From contig NZ_CP011125.1 of the NCBI RefSeq assembly GCF_000737325.1, positions 2,232,001 through 2,296,000 of the forward strand: DNA of 64,000 nucleotides. Reading direction: 5' to 3'. This DNA is from Sandaracinus amylolyticus. Lineage in GTDB: Bacteria > Myxococcota_A > Polyangia > Polyangiales > Sandaracinaceae. The notes under the pieces were generated by a model. That model ran no database searches and was not told where the DNA came from. It worked only from the letters and a program-made list of their open reading frames with translations. The first letter of the stretch is position 1. Each line of letters opens with the position of its first letter. This document shows, one piece after another, positions 8,091 to 16,664 of the stretch. The position numbers and the translations under genes were made by a program.

Positions 8091-8842
8091 GGGACCGCAG
8101 CCCGAAGGAGAAGCCCAGGGCGCTCGTCACCGGCGCGAGCCGCGGCATCGGCGCGGCAATCGCGGTGTCGCTCGCGCGCGCGGGCTACCCCGTGATCGTG
8201 CAGTACCGATCGAACGACGACGCGGCGCAGGCGGTGAAGGAGTCGATCGAGAAGGAGGGCGGGCGCGCCGAGCTCTCGCGCTTCGACGTGGCGGACGCGG
8301 AGCGCGCGAGCGCGGCGATGGCGAAGCTGCTCGAGGGCGCGCCGATCGGCGTGCTCGTCAACAACGCGGGCGTGACCGCGGACGCGCCGTTCCCCGCGAT
8401 GGATCTCGCGCAATGGCAGACGGTCACGCGCACCACGCTCGACGGCTTCTACAACGTGACGCAGCCGCTCGTGATGCCGATGGTGCGCGCGCGCTGGGGC
8501 CGCATCGTGAACATCGCGAGCGTGTCGGGCGTGATCGGCAACCGCGGTCAGGTGAACTACTCGGCCGCGAAGGCGGGCCTGATCGGCGCGACCAAGGCGC
8601 TCGCGCAGGAGATGGCGAAGCGCAACGTCACCGTGAACGCAGTCGCGCCGGGCCCGGTCGAGACCGACATGTTCCAGGGCGCGCTCGCGCAGGGCACGCC
8701 GCTCGACGAGGTGCTCAAGCACATCCCGATGCGCCGCATCGGCAAGCCCGACGACGTCGCCGCGATCGTGGCGTTCCTGTGCAGCGATGCGGCGGGATAC
8801 ATCACCGGCCAGGTCATCGGGGTCAACGGCGGGATGTGCTGA
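8087..8842 (+). CDS. fabG: 3-oxoacyl-ACP reductase, FabG/ApeQ type SDR
   Basis: 251-residue classical short-chain dehydrogenase. It has the NADP-binding TGASRGIG near 15-22, NNAG, the catalytic Ser in IASVSG, and the YxxxK pair Tyr158/Lys162, followed by PGPVETDM and a C-terminal ITGQVIGVNGGM typical of FabG. Expected reaction: NADPH-dependent reduction of 3-oxoacyl-ACP to 3-hydroxyacyl-ACP, the step before the dehydratase encoded just upstream. The start ATG overlaps the upstream stop by 4 bases. No ketosynthase or acyl carrier protein is encoded in the window. Confidence 0.93.
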   Translation: MRDRSPKEKPRALVTGASRGIGAAIAVSLARAGYPVIVQYRSNDDAAQAVKESIEKEGGRAELSRFDVADAERASAAMAKLLEGAPIGVLVNNAGVTADAPFPAMDLAQWQTVTRTTLDGFYNVTQPLVMPMVRARWGRIVNIASVSGVIGNRGQVNYSAAKAGLIGATKALAQEMAKRNVTVNAVAPGPVETDMFQGALAQGTPLDEVLKHIPMRRIGKPDDVAAIVAFLCSDAAGYITGQVIGVNGGMC

Positions 8843-8890
8843 CGCGCGCGCTGCAGCGGTGGAACGCGGCGTGGTAGGAGATCGACCGTC

Positions 8891-9697
8891 ATGGCCGACG
8901 AGCGCGAGACGCCGCGCTACACGCGCGAGGAGGTCGAGGAGATCCTGCGGCGCGCCGCGGAGCGCACGCACGATCGCGGCGATGCGCTGCGCCACGACGA
9001 GCTCGTCGCGGCCGCGCGCGAGGCGGGCATCGACGTCTCGGCGGTCGAGAGCGCGGCGGGCGAGCTCGCGGAGCGACGCGAGGATCGGCTCGCGGTCGAG
9101 TCGTGGAAGGCCGCGCGTCGGCGCCGGTTCGCGTCGCACTTCCTGACGTGGCTCGTCGTCAACGCAGGGCTCTTCCTGCTCGATCTGCTCGGTGGGCCGG
9201 GATGGTGGTTCTTCTATCCGCTCCTCGGGTGGGGCATCGCGGTCGCGCTCCAGGGCGTGGGCGCGCTCCGCGAGCCGACGCCCGCGCAGGTCGAGCGCGT
9301 GACGCGCAAGGATCGACGCAGGCGCGAGGCGGAGCGCAAGCGCGAGGCGCGTCGGCTGGAGCGCGAGGCGCGACGCCATCGCGACCGCGGCGACCGGGAT
9401 CGCCGCAAGCGCATCGAGAAGGAGTTCGAGCGCGCGGTCGAGAGCGGCGTGAGCGCGCTGCTCCAGGCCGCGACGAAGCACCTCGACAAGGCGACGCGTC
9501 GCGACGAGGGCCCGCTGCCCGACACCGAGTTCAATCGCTACGTCGCGCGCAAGAAGGGCGGGCCCACCGGCGCGCGCGTGGGCGACGTGGGCGACGGCGA
9601 CGGGCGCGGTCCGCGCGTGCGCGTCGATCACGACGAGGACTTCGACGACGAGGACGAGCGCGAGCGGCGCGGCTCGTCGCGCAAGCTCCGCCGGTGA
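8891..9697 (+). CDS. 2TM-domain protein with charged coiled C-terminal tail
   Basis: 268 residues. The N-terminal 85 residues are helical and charged (YTREEVEEILRRAAER, with a DUF1707/SHOCT-like look). Two membrane helices follow (FASHFLTWLVVNAGLFLLDLL and WWFFYPLLGWGIAVALQG), matching the bacterial 2TM domain. A long Arg/Glu/Lys-rich, probably coiled-coil segment comes next, then an Asp/Glu-rich end. TAGGAG lies about 10 nt before the ATG. Related 2TM modules are often attached to histidine kinases or DNA-binding proteins, but none is present here. Function is unknown. Confidence 0.72.
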   Translation: MADERETPRYTREEVEEILRRAAERTHDRGDALRHDELVAAAREAGIDVSAVESAAGELAERREDRLAVESWKAARRRRFASHFLTWLVVNAGLFLLDLLGGPGWWFFYPLLGWGIAVALQGVGALREPTPAQVERVTRKDRRRREAERKREARRLEREARRHRDRGDRDRRKRIEKEFERAVESGVSALLQAATKHLDKATRRDEGPLPDTEFNRYVARKKGGPTGARVGDVGDGDGRGPRVRVDHDEDFDDEDERERRGSSRKLRR

Positions 9698-9742
9698 ATC
9701 GGTGGGCGCCAGGCCCGTCGTAGCGATACTCTCATTCTCTCT

Positions 9743-11530
9743 ATGAGCGCTTCGTTCGATGGGGCGATGTTCGACGTGGTCATCTGCGGGGGAGGGCTCG
9801 CGGGCCTGACGCTCGCGCGGCAGCTGCGCCGCGAGGTGCCGAGCGCGAAGGTCGCGGTGGTGGAGCGCCAGCGTCGTCCGCTTCCCGACGCAGCGCACAA
9901 GGTCGGCGAGTCGAGCGTCGAGCTCTCGTCGCACTACTTCGGCGTCGTGCTCGGGCTCGGCGACTACCTCCGCAAGAACCACCTGATCAAGAACGGGCTG
10001 CGCTTCTTCCCGGGCGGCGGGCGCACCCACAGGCTCGAGGAGCGCACCGAGATCGGGCCGCCGCAGATGCCGAAGGTGCCCTCGTTCCAGCTCGATCGCG
10101 GGCGCCTCGAGAACGATCTGCGCGCGATGGTCGAGGCCGACGGCGTGACGTTGATCGAGGGCTTCTCGGTGCGCGACATCCACTTCGGCGAGCGCGACGC
10201 GCCGCACGAGGTCGTGATCAGCGAGGGCTCGCAGGGCGAGCGCGTCACGCTGCGCGCGCGCTGGGTCGTCGACGCCGCGGGACGCGCCGCCCTCATCCGC
10301 AAGAAGCTCGATCTCACGCGCCCGAGCGGCCATCTCGCGAACAGCTCGTGGTACCGCGTGAAGGGCAAGCTCGACGTCGGCGACTTCGTGCCCGAGAGCG
10401 AGCGCGGCTGGCACGCGCGCGACGGCGAGCGCATCCGCTGGCTCTCCACGGTGCACTTCATGGGCACCGGCTACTGGCTCTGGCTCATCCCGCTCTCGAC
10501 CGGGCACACCAGCGTCGGCGTCGTGGTGCACGACGAGGTGCATCCCTTCGACACGATCCGCACGCTCGAGAAGACGAAGCAGTGGATCGCGCACCACGAG
10601 CCGCGCATCTGGGAGCAGATCGGCCACCACGAGGCCGAGGACTTCCTCTGCCTGCGCCACTACTCGCACGGCAGCGCGCAGGTCTACTCGAAGGATCGCT
10701 GGTCGTGCGTGGGCGAGGCCGGTCCCTTCGCCGATCCGTTCTACTCGCCGGGCTCCGACTTCATCGCGCTCGGCAACTGCTTCACGACCGAGCTCGTCCG
10801 CATGGACCTCGCGGGCGACGCGTCGTGGCAGGCGCGCGCCGAGGAATACGACGGGTTCTACCTGCGCTTCTTCGACGTCGCGTGCGAGACCTACCGCAAG
10901 GCCGCGCCCTGCTACGGCCAGCCGCGCGCGATGGCCGCGAAGATCTACTGGGACGACTTCAACTACTGGGCGTTCGTCTGCCAGTACTTCTTCAAGGAGC
11001 TCTGGAAGCTGCCGCCCGCCGATCACGCGCGCTTCGTGGAGATCGCGAAGGGCTTCGCGACGCTGAGCTTCCGCGCGCAGAAGCTGGTCTCGGAGTGGGC
11101 CAAGCGCGCGCACGACGAGCCGCGCGCGGTGCACGTGACGCTGCCGCCGATTCCGTCGCTGCTCGCGAACCTGCACCTCGATCTCGAGAAGGCGATGACG
11201 CCCGACGAGACGCACGTGTACATGACGGAGAAGCTCGCGCTCGCCGACGAGCTGCTGCACGAGATGGTGCTGCGCGCGCTGGTGTCGCTCGGGCCGACGA
11301 ACGGCGTGGAGCTCGCGCGGGAGGTCGATCTCGCGACCTGGGGCTCGCGCGTCTCGGACGCGCGGCTCGACGCGGAGGAGGCCGAAGGCGGCGCGCGTCG
11401 TCGCGCGCTCTCGCTCGTGGCGCGCGACTTCGAGCGCTGCGTCGGTCGCGCCGACAAGCACCCCGAGGTCGTGTCGGTGCGCGCGCTGGTCGACCACGTC
11501 TACGCGCAGATCGCGGAGGCTGCCGAGTGA
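9743..11530 (+). CDS. FAD-dependent halogenase-like oxidoreductase
   Basis: 595 residues. The N-terminal dinucleotide fold is GGGLAGLTLARQL (GxGxxG at 16-21), then VGESSVELSSHYF and DRGRLENDL, the flavin-halogenase/geranylgeranyl-reductase-like FAD domain. GYWLWLIP at about 243-250 resembles the GWxWxIP motif of flavin halogenases, with Tyr for the first Trp, and FYSPGSDFIALGN is the expected C-terminal FAD contact. It is longer than tryptophan halogenases (about 500-540). Homologues occur beside polyene/resorcinol-type clusters, which fits the dehydratase/reductase genes upstream, but the substrate is unknown and halogenation is not assured. The 3' end overlaps the thioredoxin-fold gene by 4 bases. 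Confidence 0.78.
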   Translation: MSASFDGAMFDVVICGGGLAGLTLARQLRREVPSAKVAVVERQRRPLPDAAHKVGESSVELSSHYFGVVLGLGDYLRKNHLIKNGLRFFPGGGRTHRLEERTEIGPPQMPKVPSFQLDRGRLENDLRAMVEADGVTLIEGFSVRDIHFGERDAPHEVVISEGSQGERVTLRARWVVDAAGRAALIRKKLDLTRPSGHLANSSWYRVKGKLDVGDFVPESERGWHARDGERIRWLSTVHFMGTGYWLWLIPLSTGHTSVGVVVHDEVHPFDTIRTLEKTKQWIAHHEPRIWEQIGHHEAEDFLCLRHYSHGSAQVYSKDRWSCVGEAGPFADPFYSPGSDFIALGNCFTTELVRMDLAGDASWQARAEEYDGFYLRFFDVACETYRKAAPCYGQPRAMAAKIYWDDFNYWAFVCQYFFKELWKLPPADHARFVEIAKGFATLSFRAQKLVSEWAKRAHDEPRAVHVTLPPIPSLLANLHLDLEKAMTPDETHVYMTEKLALADELLHEMVLRALVSLGPTNGVELAREVDLATWGSRVSDARLDAEEAEGGARRRALSLVARDFERCVGRADKHPEVVSVRALVDHVYAQIAEAAE

Positions 11531-12087
11531 CGCGCCGGGCTGCGCTGCTCGCGGTGATCGTCGCCCTCTCGGCGGCGACCCTCGCGCATGCGCAGCTCGT
11601 CGAGCCGCCGAGCGAGGCGGGCGACTTCTCGCTCGAGGAGACCTCGGGCCAGACGCGCACGCTGTCGTCGGTGCGTGGTCGCGTCGTGATCGTCTTCTAC
11701 GAGGATCGCGATCACACGTCGGTGAACCACGCGTTCAAGGAGACGCTGCACCGCTTCGTGATCGACAACCACCTGCAGCAGCAGACGACGACCTACGCGA
11801 TCGCCGACGTGCACGGGATCGACGGCATCGTGCGCGACATGGCGCGCGGCGCCATCCGCACGATCGCGTCGCGCTATGGGATCCAGATCCTGCTCGACTG
11901 GGACGGCGTGATGCGGCGCGCGCCGTTCTCGCTGCGCGGCAGCGAGGCGAACGTCGCGCTGATCGATCGTCAGGGGCGCATGCGATGGCGCCATGCGGGC
12001 GCGGTCGGAGAGGCGGAGCGCACGTCCTTCTTCCGCACGTTCCGCCAGCTCCTGCGCGAGCCCGCCCCCGCGCCCGCCGCGCCCTGA
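11527..12087 (+). CDS. Exported thioredoxin-fold protein without cysteines
   Basis: 186 residues starting at a GTG that overlaps the previous stop (GTGA). A signal peptide (LLAVIVALSAATLAHAQ) precedes a redoxin/YtfJ-like domain: FSLEETSGQTRTLSSVRGRVVIVFYEDRD, then IRTIASRYGIQILLDWDG and VALIDRQGRMRWRHAG. There is no cysteine anywhere, so it cannot be a thiol peroxidase or disulfide reductase. A binding or chaperone role is more likely. Translational coupling to the halogenase-like enzyme suggests a joint function; the signal peptide would place this protein in the periplasm while the FAD enzyme is cytoplasmic. Confidence 0.72.
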   Translation: MTRRAALLAVIVALSAATLAHAQLVEPPSEAGDFSLEETSGQTRTLSSVRGRVVIVFYEDRDHTSVNHAFKETLHRFVIDNHLQQQTTTYAIADVHGIDGIVRDMARGAIRTIASRYGIQILLDWDGVMRRAPFSLRGSEANVALIDRQGRMRWRHAGAVGEAERTSFFRTFRQLLREPAPAPAAP

Positions 12088-15000
12088 TCAGTCGGGATAG
12101 CGCGCGACGTACGGGTGCTCGCGCACCGCGCTCGGGCCGCATCCGTCGAGCAGCACCGGCGACACGACGCCGGTGATCGTGCACTCCTCCTCGAGGACCG
12201 AGAGCCGCACGCGACCGAGCCCGCCGTTGCCGCCGCGCTGCGGGCTCCCGCCGCCTCCGCCGACGCCGCCGACGGCGCTCACCGTGCCGTCGATCTGCAT
12301 CGACGGCGCGACGAGGTACACGACGCCGCCCGAGCCACCACCCCCGCCGTTGCCACCGCCGCTCGGCCCGGTGCCGCCCGCGCCGCCGTCCGCGCGCACC
12401 GCACCCGTCGACGTGATCTCGATCCGCGTCGCGCTCGCGATCCGCACCGCGCCACCCGCGCCACCGCCGCCGCCCGAGCCGTTGAGGTACGAGCCTCCGG
12501 CGCCACCGCCGCCGCTGCCCGGACGGAACGTCGTCGCGACCCGCAGATCCGCGACGGCGAGCGCGCCGATCGATCCCCCCGCGCCGCCGTGGCACCCGGG
12601 CGAGCTCGTGCCCGCGTAGCGGCCGTGTGCTTGTCCGCCCTGCGCCGGCGTGCACGGCGTCGTGTCGCTCGCGCCCGCGCCGCCCGAGTTGCCCGCAGCG
12701 GACGCGCCCGCACCGCCGGCACGACCCTGGTAGTCCATCCCGCCGCCGCCGCCCGCGTAGCCGCCGCCACCACCGCCCGCACCGGTGGCGAGGCCGCCCG
12801 CGCCGCCACCGAACGCGCCGCCGAGCGAGCATCCCGCGCTCGACGTCGTCACGCCGTTCCCGCCCGTCGCGCCGGTGCCGCCGCTGCCCGCGGGCCCGCA
12901 CTCCGCGGTCATCTCGTCGAAGTCGACGCCGGGCGCGAGCGGCGTGCCGGTGGTGCCGCCTCCGCCCGAGTCGGACTGCGGATATGCCGCGCTGCCGTGC
13001 CCTCCGCGCGAGCCCGTCACGTCGACGCGCCCCGCGATCCGCACGTCACCGGTCGCGCGGAGCTCGAGCACGCCGCTGCCCGACGTCGTGACCACCACGC
13101 CCTCGGGGATCGTGATCGTCGTGAAGTGGTGCACGCCCGGCGAGAGCACCACGTCCGCGGTGGGCGCGAACGCACCTTCGGACCCGCTGCTCGCGAAGGC
13201 CGGCGTCTCGCACGAGCGATCGATGCAGATCTCGCCCGCGGTGCCGCAGCTCGCGCCGCACGCGCCGCAGCTCGTCGCGTCGCGCGCGATCTCGACCTCG
13301 CATCCGTCGGCGAGGTCACCGTCGCAGTTCTCGTAGCCCGTCGCGCAGTCCGCGACGCACGCGCCGAGGCGACAGTCGCGCGTCGCGTTCGGACGGTTCG
13401 AGCACACGCGGCCGCAGACGCCGCAGTTCAGCACGTCGGAGTAGACGTCGGCCTCGCAGCCGTTGCGCGGGTCGCCGTCGCAGTCGCCGTAGCCGTCGTC
13501 GCAGTCGAAGCCGCAGCGGCCCATCGTGCACGCGGCCATCGCGTGATCGCCGCCCGCGCACTCGGTGCCGCACGCGCCGCAGTTCGCGGCGTCGGTCGCG
13601 ATCGAGATCTCGCAGCCGTCGTCGGTCTCGCCGTCGCAGTCTCGCCACCCGCGGCCGCAGCGATCGATCGTGCACGCGCCCGCGTCGCACGCGCCGAGCG
13701 CGTGCGCGAGGAAGCACAGCGAGCCGGCGCTCTCGTCGGTCTCGCCGTCGCAGTCGTCGTCCTCGCCGTCGCAGACCTCGCGCTGCGCGGGGTTGCGCTC
13801 GGGCGCGGCCTCGTCGCAGTCGCCGTCGCGCGGCGCGTGTCCCGCGATCGGCTCGCACCCGCGCATCGGCTCGCTCGCGCCGTCGCCGAATCCGTCGCCG
13901 TCGCCGTCGACGTACCAGCTCGTCGCGCGGCACACGTCGTCCGCGGCCTCGTCGCAGTCGTTGTCGACTCCGTCGAGGAGCTCGGGCGCGCCGGGGCGCA
14001 CGTCGGGGTTCCGATCGTCGCAGTCCGCGACGCCCTCGTCCTCGCTGCACGACGCGTCGGGACGGAGGTCGTGATCGTCGTCCTCGTAGTCGCCGCGCGC
14101 GACGCGGAAGTCCGCGCGGCCGTTGCAGTCGTCGTCCTCGCCGTTGCAGCGCTCGGCCGCCGCGGGGTGCACGTCGGGATCTCCGTCGTCGCAGTCGAGC
14201 GCGATCAGCACGTGGCCCGCCGGCGGCGCGCACGCGCGCGAGGTCGCGTTCGGGTCGCCGAAGCCGTCGCCGTCGGCGTCGCGGTACCACGTGAGCGTCG
14301 ACGTCGCCTCGTCGATCGTTCCGTCGCAATCGTCGTCGCGCGCGTTGCACGCCTCGGACTGCGAGCCGTGCCGCTGCGCGTCCGCGTCGTCGCAGTCGTC
14401 GTCGACCGCCGAGAAGCGCGTCTCGCCGGGGCACGCCATGCGAGGCGAAGCGGGATCGCCGTGCAGGTCGCCATCCGCGTCGAGGAAGCCGGAGGCCAGC
14501 ACCCGCTCGTCGATGGTGCCGTCGCAGTCGTTGTCGAAGCCATCGCACACCTCGCTCGACGTCGGCGTCGCGGTGCGCTCGAGGTCGTTGCAGTCGTCGC
14601 CGCACGCGAGCACGCCGTCGCCGCGGTCGTTGCAGCAGGCTTCGTCGGCGTATCCGTCGGCGTCGCGATCGAGCGCGCCGAGCGTCGTGGGGTCGCAGTC
14701 CTCGTCGACGTGCTCGGGGTCGCAGATCTCGATCGCGCCCGGGAACACGCGCCGCTCGGAGTCGTCGCAGTCGTCGCCGCCGCAGTCGATCGCGATCGCG
14801 CCGTCTCCGTCGGCGTCCTCGGTCACCGCGCACACCGTCGCGCAGCGATCGGCCGCCTCGTCGCAGGACTGCCCCGTGACGCACGCGGGCTCGGCGAGGA
14901 CGCAGCCGCGCGCGTCGGCGTCGGCGCTCGTCGGCGCGCAGCGCTCGGCGCCGTTGCAGTAGAGCTGGTCGCTGCAGTCGGCGTCGCTCGCGCAGAGCAC

Positions 15001-15129
15001 GCTCGCGTCGCCGTCGTCGGTGGTCGCGTCGAGCGCGTCGTCGGGCGCCGGCTCGCTGCACGCCAGCGCCAGCACGGCGCACATCATCCGCCACGCGCCC
15101 CCGCGCGTGCCGTGGTGATCCTTCCCCAT
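12088..15129 (-). CDS. Large MopE-like Asp/Cys-repeat lipoprotein with glycine-rich C-terminus
   Basis: 1013 residues. An N-terminal lipoprotein signal (MMCAVLALAC) is followed by about ten MopE/putative-metal-binding repeats, each with DADGDGFGD, DCDD..P..HP.A.E.C.G.DDDCDG, to about residue 470. Next come several Cys-rich units of the form CGxCGxxC (NCGACGTECAGG), then a domain with FAPTADVVLSPGVHHFTTITIP and long Gly-Gly-X runs with interspersed short strands, reminiscent of a right-handed beta-helix. MopE-family repeats bind Ca2+ or copper; here the role is probably a cell-surface matrix or adhesion protein. The many GTCGCCGTC-like DNA repeats simply encode the Asp-rich units. A phased repeat array lies just upstream. 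Confidence 0.82.
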   Translation of the reverse strand: MGKDHHGTRGGAWRMMCAVLALACSEPAPDDALDATTDDGDASVLCASDADCSDQLYCNGAERCAPTSADADARGCVLAEPACVTGQSCDEAADRCATVCAVTEDADGDGAIAIDCGGDDCDDSERRVFPGAIEICDPEHVDEDCDPTTLGALDRDADGYADEACCNDRGDGVLACGDDCNDLERTATPTSSEVCDGFDNDCDGTIDERVLASGFLDADGDLHGDPASPRMACPGETRFSAVDDDCDDADAQRHGSQSEACNARDDDCDGTIDEATSTLTWYRDADGDGFGDPNATSRACAPPAGHVLIALDCDDGDPDVHPAAAERCNGEDDDCNGRADFRVARGDYEDDDHDLRPDASCSEDEGVADCDDRNPDVRPGAPELLDGVDNDCDEAADDVCRATSWYVDGDGDGFGDGASEPMRGCEPIAGHAPRDGDCDEAAPERNPAQREVCDGEDDDCDGETDESAGSLCFLAHALGACDAGACTIDRCGRGWRDCDGETDDGCEISIATDAANCGACGTECAGGDHAMAACTMGRCGFDCDDGYGDCDGDPRNGCEADVYSDVLNCGVCGRVCSNRPNATRDCRLGACVADCATGYENCDGDLADGCEVEIARDATSCGACGASCGTAGEICIDRSCETPAFASSGSEGAFAPTADVVLSPGVHHFTTITIPEGVVVTTSGSGVLELRATGDVRIAGRVDVTGSRGGHGSAAYPQSDSGGGGTTGTPLAPGVDFDEMTAECGPAGSGGTGATGGNGVTTSSAGCSLGGAFGGGAGGLATGAGGGGGGYAGGGGGMDYQGRAGGAGASAAGNSGGAGASDTTPCTPAQGGQAHGRYAGTSSPGCHGGAGGSIGALAVADLRVATTFRPGSGGGGAGGSYLNGSGGGGGAGGAVRIASATRIEITSTGAVRADGGAGGTGPSGGGNGGGGGSGGVVYLVAPSMQIDGTVSAVGGVGGGGGSPQRGGNGGLGRVRLSVLEEECTITGVVSPVLLDGCGPSAVREHPYVARYPD

Positions 15130-15179
15130 GGCCCGACTCTCGCGTGACTCGACGGGCGCGTCTCGCGCAGAGCCGCGAA

Positions 15180-15217
15180 TTTCAGGGCATTTCAGGCGCT
15201 TTCAGGCCGCTCTCAGG
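15180..15217 (-). promoter_or_regulatory. Helically phased direct-repeat operator upstream of the MopE-like gene
   Basis: On the plus strand TTTCAGG recurs at 15180, 15190 and 15200, and TCTCAGG ends at 15217. The TCAGG cores are 10, 10 and 11 bp apart. On the minus strand, in the direction of the MopE-like gene, they read CCTGAAA and sit 51-88 bp before its ATG. Direct repeats on one face of the helix are typical of tandemly binding response regulators of the OmpR/PhoB type. The outermost copy overlaps the end of the neighbouring M16 gene. Confidence 0.5.
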
Positions 15218-16664
15218 GCGGGAGGATCAGCCCGAACCGCCCCGGGCGCGCGCGGGCGAGCGCCGGCGCGAGCTCCCGCGGCCCGATCATCACCACCGGT
15301 GCCGCGCCCAGCCGGAACGACGCCGCGGCGCGCGCCACGTCGTCGCTCCGGAGCGACGCGAGCGCCGCGTCGAGGCGCGCATGATCCGCGAGCGTTCGCC
15401 CGTGGAGGAACGCGCGCGCCAGCGCGTACGCGACGCTGGTGCGCGCCTCGAGCTGCGTGCGCAGCGTCGCGCGCTCCATGCTCACGGCGGTCGCGAGCTC
15501 GTCGGCCTCGATGCGAGCCGGCTCGCGCAGACGCCAGAGCTCGTGCTCGAACACCTGCAGCGTGTCGAGCAGTCGATCGCCGCGCACCGTGCACTCGACG
15601 CGCACGGTCGAGTGATCCGCCGCGACACCGAGCTCGGCCGACACGCCGTACGCCCAGCCGCGGCGCTCGCGCACCTCGATGTTCATGCGCGCCGCGAACA
15701 TGCCGCCGAGCATCCGCGTGAGCACCGCGAACGCCGGGAACCCGGGCTCGTCGGGGCCCGGGCCGCGCTCGACGATCATCAGCGAGCCTTCCTCGGAGCG
15801 CACCGGCACGAGCAGCAGGTTGCGCTCCGACTGCGGGAACGTCGGTGGCGGCGCGGGCGGCACCGCCGCGCCGGTGCGCGCCCACGCGCCGAGCGTGCCC
15901 TGCACGTGCGCGAAGGCCTCCTCGGGCGTGATGTCGCCCGCGATCGCGATCGTCGTCGACGCCGGCAGGAGCCCGCGGCGGCGCTGCGCGATGCAGTGGG
16001 CCCGCTGGAGGCGCTCGACGTGGAGCGCGCTGCCGTACGACGGCGCGGAGCGCGGATCTTCCGGGCCGTAGAGCGACACGAGCGCGCCGAGGCTCGCGAG
16101 CCGACCGACGGTCTGCGCGCGCGCGACGAGCTCGCGATGCGCCACGCGCGCGAGCTCCACGTCGGCGGCGAAACAGTCTTCGGCGCGCAGCACCGCCGAG
16201 AGCATCGTCAGCGCGGGCACGACCTCCGTGCTCGGCACCTGCATCGCGATGAGCAAGCCGTCGCCGCCCGCCGTGACGTCGGGGGCCGCGAGCTCACGCC
16301 CGCGCGCCGCGAGCGCCATCCGCCCGAGCTCGCGCTCCATCACGCGCGCCGTCAGCGACGCCGCGCCGCGCGGCGAGCCCGGGTCGTGGATGTGGAACGC
16401 GCGCGACGCGACGACGATCGCGACCAGCGGCAGCTCGGTGCGCGGCACGACCTGCACGTCGAGGCCGGTCGCGAGCGTCGTCCGGTGCACCTCGGGCACC
16501 TCGAGCAGCGGGAGCGTCGCGAGCGGCGGAGGCGCGCGCGATGCGTCGTCGCGCGTGCGCACCAGCGGACGATGCGGCGCGGGCAACGTCGCGCGCGATG
16601 CGCCTCCGCATCCGGCGTGCATCACGGCGAGCGCGACACAGAGGGCGAGCCACGTGGACCTCAT
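15213..16664 (-). CDS. M16 family peptidase-like subunit lacking the zinc motif
   Basis: About 483 residues. The frame continues upstream, but ATG 16664 gives a lipoprotein signal (LALCVALAVMHAGC) and overlaps the upstream M16 stop by 4 bases. The N-terminal domain has TTLATGLDVQVVPRTELPLVAIVV as in M16B proteins, but the region expected to hold HxxEH reads GAASLTARVMEREL, so it has no zinc-binding motif. The C-terminal half has the R/Y pair region NIEVRERRGWAYGVSAE that contacts substrate in M16 peptidases. It is therefore probably the non-catalytic partner of a heterodimer with the gene immediately upstream. Confidence 0.85.
   Translation of the reverse strand: MRSTWLALCVALAVMHAGCGGASRATLPAPHRPLVRTRDDASRAPPPLATLPLLEVPEVHRTTLATGLDVQVVPRTELPLVAIVVASRAFHIHDPGSPRGAASLTARVMERELGRMALAARGRELAAPDVTAGGDGLLIAMQVPSTEVVPALTMLSAVLRAEDCFAADVELARVAHRELVARAQTVGRLASLGALVSLYGPEDPRSAPSYGSALHVERLQRAHCIAQRRRGLLPASTTIAIAGDITPEEAFAHVQGTLGAWARTGAAVPPAPPPTFPQSERNLLLVPVRSEEGSLMIVERGPGPDEPGFPAFAVLTRMLGGMFAARMNIEVRERRGWAYGVSAELGVAADHSTVRVECTVRGDRLLDTLQVFEHELWRLREPARIEADELATAVSMERATLRTQLEARTSVAYALARAFLHGRTLADHARLDAALASLRSDDVARAAASFRLGAAPVVMIGPRELAPALARARPGRFGLILPP

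Noticed and set aside
7559-11497. 1312-residue minus-strand open frame
   Set aside because: It is antisense to well-supported dehydratase, reductase and flavoenzyme genes, and its translation is Arg/His/Ala/Asp-rich without motifs; long shadow frames are expected at this GC content.
12088-15129. Tandem DNA repeats resembling a CRISPR or minisatellite
   Set aside because: The recurrent GTCGCCGTCG-like words encode the DGDCDD repeats of the MopE-like protein; there are no regular spacers.
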